From an uncultured Allomuricauda sp. (GTDB taxonomy: Bacteria; Bacteroidota; Bacteroidia; Flavobacteriales; Flavobacteriaceae), in NCBI GenBank assembly GCA_937911965.1, contig CALDPL010000446.1, positions 1-5,456 of the forward strand: 5,456 nucleotides of DNA. The letters run 5' to 3'. The stretch's first letter is position 1; every line of letters starts with the position of its first letter. The position numbers were made by a program, and so were the translations under genes. Positions 1 to 5,456 of the stretch are shown here, piece after piece. Under the pieces are notes generated by a model. The model made no database searches. It worked only from the letters and a program-made list of their open reading frames with translations, and was not told the origin of the DNA.

Positions 1-329
1 ATAAAGGCCATCTTGGTGGTCTGTTCCAACATGACCTTGATTTCCTCCATGCTCTCCAGGGCGGCCTGCTCCCCCACATCGGGATTGGCCCCGGCCCCAA
101 GGCCTTCGGTCAGGGACACCCCCAACTGGATCTTGTTGGGCACGGAACTGTTCTGCAGGGCCTGTGAATCCGTGTTGCAGATCACAAAGTCCACGCCGTT
201 GATCCCGGCCTTGAACATGTGGTTGATGGCATTGCTGCCCCCCCCACCTACTCCGATCACCTTTATTACGTTGCTCTTGTTCTTGGGAAGATCAAAAGCG
301 ATGTTGTCAAATTCTGTGTTCTTGCTCAT
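1..329 (-). CDS. ftsZ: Cell division protein FtsZ, N-terminal part (runs off the window at base 1)
   Basis: FtsZ is the tubulin-like GTPase that polymerises at midcell into the Z ring and recruits the divisome. Only the first 109 residues are visible. After a 20-residue leader come the first Rossmann strand and glycine loop (VIKVIGVGGGGSNAI, residues 21-35), then VDFVICNTDSQAL (46-58) and TEGLGAGANPDVG (74-86), all hallmarks of the FtsZ GTP-binding half. The tubulin signature GGGTGTG should follow just outside the window. The ATG at 327-329 is well fixed: an in-frame TGA lies at 342-344 and no start codon lies between. The gene follows ftsA after 26 bp without a Shine-Dalgarno sequence, as is usual in Bacteroidota. 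No promoter is apparent in that gap, so transcription from upstream in the operon is inferred. Nothing suggests a broken gene; the truncation is the window edge. Confidence 0.97.
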   Translation of the reverse strand, partial: MSKNTEFDNIAFDLPKNKSNVIKVIGVGGGGSNAINHMFKAGINGVDFVICNTDSQALQNSSVPNKIQLGVSLTEGLGAGANPDVGEQAALESMEEIKVMLEQTTKMAF

Positions 330-355
330 AACTGATGTGTTTCAATAATGGAATG

Positions 356-1687
356 TTATTCTGCATTGTCCAAAAAGTTCTTCAATTTTTCGGACCATTT
401 GTCCAAAATGGATACCCTGGGGGATTCGACGGTCCCGGGGCGTTGGCGTTTCGCCCCCACCTCCTCTTCCACCAATTCCTTTTCCTGGGGCTGATCGTTC
501 ATCCGTGCCATGGTGCGGTCCTTGGCCTTGGATTCCAGGGAATTCATCAAAAGCCCCACCGCGGTGGCGTAGAGCGGGCTGGCGATCTCCTCATCGGAAT
601 CCCCGGCCAAATGTTCGTTGGGATACCCGATACGGGTATCCATGCCGGTGATGTACTCCACCAATTGTTTGAGGTGCTTCAATTGGCTCCCTCCCCCGGT
701 GAGCACGATCCCCGCGATCAATTTCTTTTTCTGCTCCTCATGGCCGTAGTTCTTGATTTCCACATAGACCTGTTCAATGACCTCCACCACCCGGGCGTGG
801 ATGATCTTGGAGAGGTTCTTCAGGGTGATCTCCTTGGGTTCCCTGCCCCGAAGTCCGGGAATGGATACGATTTCGTTGTCCTTGTTCTCCCCGGGCCAGG
901 CAGATCCGAATTTTATCTTGAGCAGCTCGGCCTGTTTCTCGATGATCGAACAGCCTTCCTTGATGTCCTCTGTGATCACATTGCCCCCAAAGGGGATCAC
1001 GGAGGTATGGCGGATGATCCCATCCTTGAAGATGGCAAGGTCCGTGGTACCGCCCCCTATATCGATCAGGGCCACCCCCGCCTCCTTTTCCTCCTGGCTC
1101 AACACCGCATCGGCCGAGGCCAGTGGCTCCAGGGTTATGGTATCCAGTTCCAGGCCGGAACTCTTGATGCAGCGTCCGATGTTCTTGATCGAGGAAACCT
1201 GTCCGACCACTACATGGAAATTGGCCTCCAAACGGCCGCCGTACATGCCTTTGGGCTCCTTGATCTCGGCCTGCCCGTCCACCTTGTATTCCTGGGGGAG
1301 CACATGGATGATCTCCTCTCCCGGGAGCATCACCAATTTGTACACCTGGTTGCACAGCCTGTCCAGGTCGGCATTGTCGATGACCGCCTCTGAATTGGAC
1401 CTGGTGATATAGTCGGAATGCTGAAGGCTTCGGATGTGCTGCCCGGCAATGCCGACCACCACTGAGGCAATCTTCAGGCCCGAGTCGGCCTCGGCCTGTT
1501 CCACCGCCTGTTGTATGGATGAAATGGTCTGGGTGATGTTGTTGACCACCCCACGGTGCACGCCAAGGCTCTTGGACCTTCCCATGCCCATCACTTCGAT
1601 CTTCCCATATTCGTTCTCCTTTCCGATGATCGCCACGATCTTGGTGGTTCCTATGTCCAACCCCACCGAATAATTACCCTGTTCCAT
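356..1687 (-). CDS. ftsA: Cell division protein FtsA, actin-like membrane anchor of the Z ring
   Basis: FtsA (443 aa) is an actin/Hsp70-fold ATPase that tethers FtsZ filaments to the inner face of the membrane and recruits later divisome proteins. Visible motifs are phosphate-1 VGLDIGTTK (8-16), the FtsA-specific 1C subdomain in roughly 85-165, phosphate-2 IDIGGGTTDLAIF (208-220) and the adenosine motif IAGIVLTGGGSQL (324-336). The C-terminus (about 427-440, ILDKWSEKLKNFLD) is an amphipathic helix with I, L, W, L, F and L on one face, matching the membrane-targeting helix of the family. A charged, probably disordered linker of about 40 residues (386-425) joins it to the core, making the protein slightly longer than E. 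coli FtsA (420 aa). The ATG at 1685-1687 is the only reasonable start, because the ftsQ stop codon lies in frame one codon upstream. The 3-bp spacing to ftsQ suggests translational coupling. The upstream sequence is AT-rich and has no Shine-Dalgarno. Confidence 0.98.
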   Translation of the reverse strand: MEQGNYSVGLDIGTTKIVAIIGKENEYGKIEVMGMGRSKSLGVHRGVVNNITQTISSIQQAVEQAEADSGLKIASVVVGIAGQHIRSLQHSDYITRSNSEAVIDNADLDRLCNQVYKLVMLPGEEIIHVLPQEYKVDGQAEIKEPKGMYGGRLEANFHVVVGQVSSIKNIGRCIKSSGLELDTITLEPLASADAVLSQEEKEAGVALIDIGGGTTDLAIFKDGIIRHTSVIPFGGNVITEDIKEGCSIIEKQAELLKIKFGSAWPGENKDNEIVSIPGLRGREPKEITLKNLSKIIHARVVEVIEQVYVEIKNYGHEEQKKKLIAGIVLTGGGSQLKHLKQLVEYITGMDTRIGYPNEHLAGDSDEEIASPLYATAVGLLMNSLESKAKDRTMARMNDQPQEKELVEEEVGAKRQRPGTVESPRVSILDKWSEKLKNFLDNAE

Positions 1688-1690
1688 ATC

Positions 1691-2410
1691 TTAAATTTTG
1701 GTGCAAACCACTTGATTGTTGAATTCCAAACTCACTATTGCGTATTCTTCCAAGGAATTGTCCTTGGAGGCCTTGATGTAAAAGGCCATAAAATTTTTAA
1801 ACTTCAAATTGAGATTGTCCACTCCGCCCAGGTTCACCACAAAATTTTCGGTGCGGAACCTGAGTTGGTAGTCCCCAACCTCCTTCAGGTGGATGCCAAT
1901 GACATTCTTCCTGAGAAAATCATCGGCATTGATATAGTTCAAGATCACATAGGCATCCTCCAGGGTCTCCCCGGTGATCTTGCCCGTAATGATCGGGACC
2001 CTTGCCGAATGGAGCCTTGACAACGGCATGCGCTGCCCCAAGTCGTCCAAATAAAATTTGGCGTCCCCTTCAATCCTCCCTATGGGTTTACGCTGAACGA
2101 TCTTGGAGATGAGCTCCCCATTCACGGTAAGATAGACTTGGGCGTTTTTAACCATATCGTTGGACCGTATGACCTCCTCCATGGTATTCAAAACTAACTG
2201 TTCTTTGGTACGTTCCTCCAGGGGTCCGAATTTTTGTATCAACAATTTATTAACCGCATCTTCAGAGAGGTAGAGGTTGTTTTCCCCTACAAATTTCACA
2301 TTGAAATTTTGCACTTTTCTGTTCTTGCTCCTATGGTCCGCAAAGCCGTAAAGCCCGACCAGGGAGATCGACAAAAAAGTCAATTTTATCAGGTTCCAAT
2401 TAATCCGCAT
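1691..2410 (-). CDS. ftsQ: Cell division protein FtsQ (DivIB-like), single-pass POTRA protein
   Basis: FtsQ (239 aa) is a bitopic scaffold of the divisome that binds FtsB/FtsL in the periplasm. The sequence shows a very short cytoplasmic tail, one membrane segment (about residues 7-24, LIKLTFLSISLVGLYGFA) followed by basic residues, then a POTRA-like region (about 33-112: NFNVKF strand, a helix after LYLSEDAVNKLL, and a final strand ending in QRKPIGRI). A beta-rich FtsQ domain with FYLDDLGQRMPLS (119-131) and PIITG follows. The identification rests on this architecture plus its position between murC and ftsA, since FtsQ diverges strongly between phyla. The start is firm: ATG at 2408-2410 with an in-frame TGA at 2414-2416. 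It overlaps the end of murC by 11 bp and lacks a Shine-Dalgarno; an A7 tract (minus strand) lies 9 nt upstream. It is more AT-rich than its neighbours (about 46% GC over 1741-2400), with no other sign of transfer. Confidence 0.93.
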   Translation of the reverse strand: MRINWNLIKLTFLSISLVGLYGFADHRSKNRKVQNFNVKFVGENNLYLSEDAVNKLLIQKFGPLEERTKEQLVLNTMEEVIRSNDMVKNAQVYLTVNGELISKIVQRKPIGRIEGDAKFYLDDLGQRMPLSRLHSARVPIITGKITGETLEDAYVILNYINADDFLRKNVIGIHLKEVGDYQLRFRTENFVVNLGGVDNLNLKFKNFMAFYIKASKDNSLEEYAIVSLEFNNQVVCTKI

Positions 2411-3752
2411 CGCTCAATATTTTTTTCATCTTTGGTACTTCAAGACCTATGTCCCCAGCGCCTATCATCAGCAAAACACCTGTATTCCAATGTTTTGCCT
2501 TCTTCAATAATTCTTCCTTGCCGATCAGCCCCTTATTGGGATTTTCGATTTTTTCCAACAGCCAACGGGAGTCCACCCCGGGGATGGGCTCCTCCCTGGC
2601 GGGATAGATGTCCAACAGCAAAACCTCATCAAAGGCCGAAAGGCTCTTTGCAAAATCATCCACAAAATCCCGGGTCCTGGAAAAGAGGTGGGGCTGGAAT
2701 ACGGCCCTGATCTTTTCCCCGGGATGCACTTCACGGACCGCCTGATGGACCGCATCGATCTCCGTGGGATGGTGCGCATAGTCATCGATGAACGCAAAGC
2801 CCTCCTTTCGGATCTGGTAGGAAAACCTGCGTTGCACCCCCTTGAAACTGCCCAGGGCGTTACAGAGCACCTGGGGATCACAGCCACAGTGCTCCGCCAT
2901 GGCAAAGGCCACCAGGGCATTGAGCAGGTTGTGCCTTCCGGGTTTTGGGAACCTGACGCCCCTGATCTCCCCGTTCGGGCCCATAATGTCGAACAGGTAC
3001 CCACCCCCGTCCACATTGATGTTCTCAATACGGTACGTTCCCTCCCCTATGCCATAGGTCAGGCCCTCCAAGGGCAGCCCCTCACGCACAAAAAGGGTTC
3101 CCCCCGGTTTCAACCTTGAGGCAAAGTCCCTGAAGGAACGCTGGAGCTCTTCCCTGTTGCCATAAATGTCCAAATGATCGGCATCCATACTGGTGATACA
3201 GGCCAGGTCCGGGGAAAGCTGCAAAAAGGATCGGTCGAACTCATCGGCCTCCACCACCGAATACCGGCTGCCCTCCATTACAAAATTGCTGTTGAAATCC
3301 TCGGACACCCCGCCCAAAAAGGCTGTAAAGGGCATATTGCACTGCTTCATCAAATGGGCCAGGATGGCCGAAGTGGTGGTCTTCCCATGGGTTCCCGCCA
3401 CGGCCAAACAATAGGTATCCCTGGTGATGATCCCCAAGACCTGGGAGCGTTTCATGATCGTAAAGCCCCCTTCCCGGTAATGGTTGAGCTGGGCATGGGC
3501 AGCGGGGACCGCCGGGGTATATACCACCAAGGTCTTGGGATTTCTGAAGGGTTCGGACAACAGCTCCACCCGATCTTGGTAATGGACCTGGATCCCGAGT
3601 TCCTCCAAGCCCTTGGTGATCGGACCGGGGGTCTTGTCATAGCCTGCCACGGCCTTGCCCATAAAATGGAAATACCGGGCCAGGGCGGACATGCCGATGC
3701 CTCCGATCCCAATAAAATAAACGCTATGTATTTCCTTTAGTTCCATTTCCAT
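2400..3752 (-). CDS. murC: UDP-N-acetylmuramate--L-alanine ligase MurC
   Basis: MurC (450 aa) is the cytoplasmic ATP-dependent ligase that joins L-alanine to UDP-N-acetylmuramic acid, the first step of the peptide stem. Mur-ligase domains are all present: the N-terminal UDP-binding fold with FIGIGGIGMSALARYF (13-28); the central ATPase with P-loop AGTHGKTTTSA (119-129), EADEFDRSF (168-176) and SMDADHLDIYG (188-198); and PGRHNLLNA (271-279). GVQRRF (305-310), DDYAHHPTEI (323-332), FQPHLFSRT (352-360) and DIYPAREEPIPG (381-392) follow in the C-terminal domain. DYAHHPTEI is a MurC/Mpl-type motif; the total length and the cluster position favour MurC over Mpl. The start is uncertain by two codons: ATG at 3752 gives MEMELKEIHS, ATG at 3746 gives MELKEIHS, closer to many relatives. 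The upstream murG stop is in frame 15 bp away, so no longer start exists. It overlaps ftsQ by 11 bp. All key motifs are intact. Confidence 0.97.
   Translation of the reverse strand: MEMELKEIHSVYFIGIGGIGMSALARYFHFMGKAVAGYDKTPGPITKGLEELGIQVHYQDRVELLSEPFRNPKTLVVYTPAVPAAHAQLNHYREGGFTIMKRSQVLGIITRDTYCLAVAGTHGKTTTSAILAHLMKQCNMPFTAFLGGVSEDFNSNFVMEGSRYSVVEADEFDRSFLQLSPDLACITSMDADHLDIYGNREELQRSFRDFASRLKPGGTLFVREGLPLEGLTYGIGEGTYRIENINVDGGGYLFDIMGPNGEIRGVRFPKPGRHNLLNALVAFAMAEHCGCDPQVLCNALGSFKGVQRRFSYQIRKEGFAFIDDYAHHPTEIDAVHQAVREVHPGEKIRAVFQPHLFSRTRDFVDDFAKSLSAFDEVLLLDIYPAREEPIPGVDSRWLLEKIENPNKGLIGKEELLKKAKHWNTGVLLMIGAGDIGLEVPKMKKILSDAD
2411..2426 (-). promoter_or_regulatory. A-rich translation-initiation leader of ftsQ (no Shine-Dalgarno)
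   Basis: Read on the minus strand, seven A residues (plus-strand T run 2420-2426) end 9 nt before the ftsQ ATG. No AGGAGG-like sequence is present. Bacteroidota commonly initiate without Shine-Dalgarno pairing and favour A-rich sequence upstream of the start codon, so this tract may help initiation. It also encodes part of the MurC C-terminus (KMKKI), so its presence may be due to coding alone. The functional role is an inference. Confidence 0.35.
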
Positions 3753-3767
3753 ATAGGGTGTTGGGCC

Positions 3768-4856
3768 CTACCCCCATAGTTTTTCAATTTCATCCACAAT
3801 ATGTTCCGTGGCCCTGGGCATGGCCAGTTTCTTGATGTTCTCCCCCAGCCGCTCCCGCTGTGCCCCATCCAACAGCAGCCCGGCAAATCGGGACTCAAAA
3901 TGCTCTTCCAGATCGGCTTCCGGCATCAGCAGGGCCGCATCCTTGGAGGCCAGGGCCCTTGCATTGTGGGTCTGGTGGTCCTCCGCCACATTGGGGGAGG
4001 GGATGAAGATCACCGGTTTGCCCACCAAACAGAGTTCGGACACCGAGGCGGCACCCGCCCGGGAGATGATCAGATCCGAGGCGATATAGGCCAGGTCCAT
4101 GCGCTCCACAAAGGGCATGACCCTCACCCTCGGGGAATCGTGTTTTCCATAGGTGCCGTAATATCCCTTTCCACACTGCCAGATGAGTTGAAGGTCCCGC
4201 CCCTGGAAGAAACCGAGTTTGCTTTCGATCAATTGGTTGATCCTTCTCGCCCCCAGGCTGCCCCCCAATACCAGCAGGGTCGTTTTCCCCGGAACAAGCC
4301 CGAAGTGGGAAAGCGCCTCCGCCCCACCGGCCTCCAGGCCCACCAGGTCCCGACGCACGGGATTCCCCGTCTTGACGATTTTCTCCGCGGGAAAGAAGCG
4401 CTCCATCCCGTCGTAGGCGACACAGATCTTTTTGGCCTTCGCCGCCAAGAGCCTGTTGGTGATTCCCGCATGGGAATTTTGTTCCTGGATCAGACAGGGC
4501 ACCCCGGCCCTGGAGGCCATCCGCAACAGCGGGCCACTGGCAAAACCGCCGGTGCCTATGGCCACATGGGGCCTAAACTGTCTTGTTATTTTCCTTGCCT
4601 CGATCAAACTGTGTATCACTTTAAAGGGAAACATGAGATTCTTCAACGTCAGTTTCCGTTGTATTCCACTTATCCACAGGCCTTTTATGGCGTAGCCGGC
4701 CTGGGGTACCTTTTCCATTTCCATCCTGTCCTTGGCCCCCACGAACAGGAACTCCGCATCGGGATGCCTCCTTTTCAGCTCATTGGCTATGGCAATGGCC
4801 GGGTAAATATGTCCTCCCGTCCCCCCTCCGGACAATATGATCCTATAGCTGCCCAC
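3768..4856 (-). CDS. murG: UDP-GlcNAc transferase MurG (lipid II synthase), GTG start
   Basis: MurG is the GT-B glycosyltransferase at the cytoplasmic face of the membrane that adds GlcNAc to lipid I to give lipid II. With the start proposed here it is 362 aa, normal for the family. Motifs in order: [14 protein letters not shown] (7-20, first G loop), GTGGFASGP (101-109, second G loop), QEQNSHAG (124-131), GNPVR (164-168), [11 protein letters not shown] (197-207), [12 protein letters not shown] (264-275, donor-site helix) and [14 protein letters not shown] (286-299, UDP-GlcNAc contacts). The frame stays open upstream to an ATG at 4946, but those 30 residues lie wholly inside ftsW and resemble nothing in MurG. 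The GTG at 4854-4856 puts the usual four or five residues before the first strand ([12 protein letters not shown]). That gives a 14-bp overlap with the ftsW end and suggests coupled translation. The stop is TAG at 3768-3770. Confidence 0.96.
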   Translation of the reverse strand: MGSYRIILSGGGTGGHIYPAIAIANELKRRHPDAEFLFVGAKDRMEMEKVPQAGYAIKGLWISGIQRKLTLKNLMFPFKVIHSLIEARKITRQFRPHVAIGTGGFASGPLLRMASRAGVPCLIQEQNSHAGITNRLLAAKAKKICVAYDGMERFFPAEKIVKTGNPVRRDLVGLEAGGAEALSHFGLVPGKTTLLVLGGSLGARRINQLIESKLGFFQGRDLQLIWQCGKGYYGTYGKHDSPRVRVMPFVERMDLAYIASDLIISRAGAASVSELCLVGKPVIFIPSPNVAEDHQTHNARALASKDAALLMPEADLEEHFESRFAGLLLDGAQRERLGENIKKLAMPRATEHIVDEIEKLWG

Positions 4857-5456
4857 TGAGCACTTCCAAAGGGTTTCCAGAATCGAGATCCTGGGGCCGC
4901 TCTTCCAGATTCTCCTTTTTGTTGCTCGCACTGAGCACGATGCCAATGGCCAGGCAGCTCATCCAAATGGAGGTGCCCCCCATACTGATCAGGGGCAAGG
5001 GCTGTCCGGTGACCGGAAACAGGCGCACCACCACGGCCATATTGATCAGGGCCTGGAACACTATGGGCAGGCCCACCCCGATCACCAATAATTTTGAAAA
5101 GACCGATTTGGCCGAATGGGCCACCACCACGATCCTGAACAACAGCAACAGGTAAAAGAACAACAGGGCGCCCCCGCCCAAAAGCCCGTATTCCTCAATG
5201 ATTATCGCAAATATGAAATCCGATGTACTCTGGGACAAGAGGTTCTTCATTACGCTCTTTCCGGCCCCCTTGCCCACCAGGCCCCCTTCCGCTATGGCGA
5301 TATGGGCCAGGGTCAGCTGGTGCAGGTCATCCTTTCCCGCCGCTTCCGGATTGACAAAGGTCTCTATCCTTGATTTCCAGGTGGCCGCCCGTTGGGGAAG
5401 GATCTCAGGGGCCTTGAACAGCACCAGGGCGAACATGCCCGCAAAGATCAATCCCG
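4843..5456 (-). CDS. ftsW: Septal peptidoglycan polymerase FtsW, C-terminal part (5' end outside the window)
   Basis: FtsW is a SEDS-family integral membrane glycosyltransferase that polymerises lipid II at the septum together with a class B PBP. The last 203 residues are visible, about half of a typical FtsW. They hold membrane segments near visible residues 2-17, 79-112 (probably two segments), 121-143 and 152-176. They also carry the family motifs AEGGLVGKG (55-63), [13 protein letters not shown] (78-90) and [13 protein letters not shown] (150-162), the SEDS signature near the C-terminus. A hydrophilic, acidic tail of about 25 residues follows the last segment. RodA, MrdB and SpoVE share the family; FtsW is preferred because murG follows directly in a dcw cluster. 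The reading frame continues past base 5456, so no start is seen. The stop is TAG at 4843-4845, 14 bp into murG. Confidence 0.96.
   Translation of the reverse strand, partial: GLIFAGMFALVLFKAPEILPQRAATWKSRIETFVNPEAAGKDDLHQLTLAHIAIAEGGLVGKGAGKSVMKNLLSQSTSDFIFAIIIEEYGLLGGGALLFFYLLLLFRIVVVAHSAKSVFSKLLVIGVGLPIVFQALINMAVVVRLFPVTGQPLPLISMGGTSIWMSCLAIGIVLSASNKKENLEERPQDLDSGNPLEVLSGQL

Noticed and set aside
971..980. Perfect 10-bp palindrome TGTGATCACA, resembling CRP half-sites
   Set aside because: It lacks the 6-bp spacer of a CRP site, lies mid-ftsA and is explained by codons for Val-Ile-Thr. A nearby CCCC-AAA-GGGG (985-995) likewise encodes conserved residues.
335..1393. Long open frame on the plus strand (352 codons) opposite ftsA
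   Set aside because: It is the antisense shadow of ftsA, whose motifs are intact. The translated sequence has no coherent domain and is rich in His, Gly and Pro, as expected from the reverse of GC-rich codons.
2189..2196. TAGTTTTG on the minus strand, matching the Bacteroidota -7 consensus TAnnTTTG
   Set aside because: No TTTG or TTG -33 element occurs at the right distance upstream, and the site is inside ftsQ about 500 bp from ftsA. A single match of this kind is expected by chance.
3801..4859. Long open frame on the plus strand (352 codons) opposite murG
   Set aside because: Antisense shadow of murG. The equal length to the frame opposite ftsA is coincidence; no leader, motif or composition supports a gene.
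4857..4946. 30-residue N-terminal extension of MurG from an upstream ATG
   Set aside because: It lies entirely inside ftsW, is rich in Arg, Lys, Ser and Trp, and precedes the normal MurG N-terminus, so it is out-of-frame ftsW sequence.

Overview
This window is a compact stretch of the dcw (division and cell wall) cluster of a Bacteroidota bacterium, most likely a flavobacterium. All genes lie on the minus strand. In the direction of transcription (high to low coordinate) the order is ftsW (3' part only), murG, murC, ftsQ, ftsA, ftsZ (5' part only). The assignment to Flavobacteriia rests on three things. The protein sequences look flavobacterial, for example FtsA beginning with NYSVGLDIGTTKIVAIIGK and FtsZ beginning with a short acidic leader before VIKVIGVGGGGSNAI. 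MurC is followed directly by FtsQ, with no murB or ddl between them. No start codon has a Shine-Dalgarno sequence. GC content is rather high for the group (sampled lines of murG mostly 60% or more; 1741-2400 in ftsQ about 46% by hand count), which would suit a Robiginitalea-like genus, but that is only a guess.

Layout: >5456-4843 ftsW, lipid II polymerase of the septum (C-terminal 203 residues seen); 4856-3768 murG, which makes lipid II, starting at a GTG inside the end of ftsW; 3752-2400 murC, UDP-MurNAc:L-alanine ligase; 2410-1691 ftsQ, a single-pass divisome scaffold with a POTRA domain; 1687-356 ftsA, the actin-like membrane anchor of the Z ring; 329-<1 ftsZ, tubulin-like GTPase (N-terminal 109 residues seen). 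Coding is essentially continuous. The junctions are a 14-bp overlap, a 15-bp gap, an 11-bp overlap, a 3-bp gap and a 26-bp gap. I see no terminator, no convincing internal promoter, no RNA gene, mobile element or CRISPR, and no gene-free stretch above 26 bp.

The genes act as one pathway. MurC begins the peptide stem in the cytoplasm, MurG completes lipid II at the membrane, and FtsW polymerises it at the septum. FtsZ and FtsA set the position of the ring, and FtsQ links the cytoplasmic ring to the periplasmic machinery.

I found no novel system here. The points worth a second look are small: the GTG start of murG, two junctions where the upstream stop codon is in frame with the next gene, an eight-base G run in the ftsZ nucleotide loop, and the AT-rich, divergent ftsQ.
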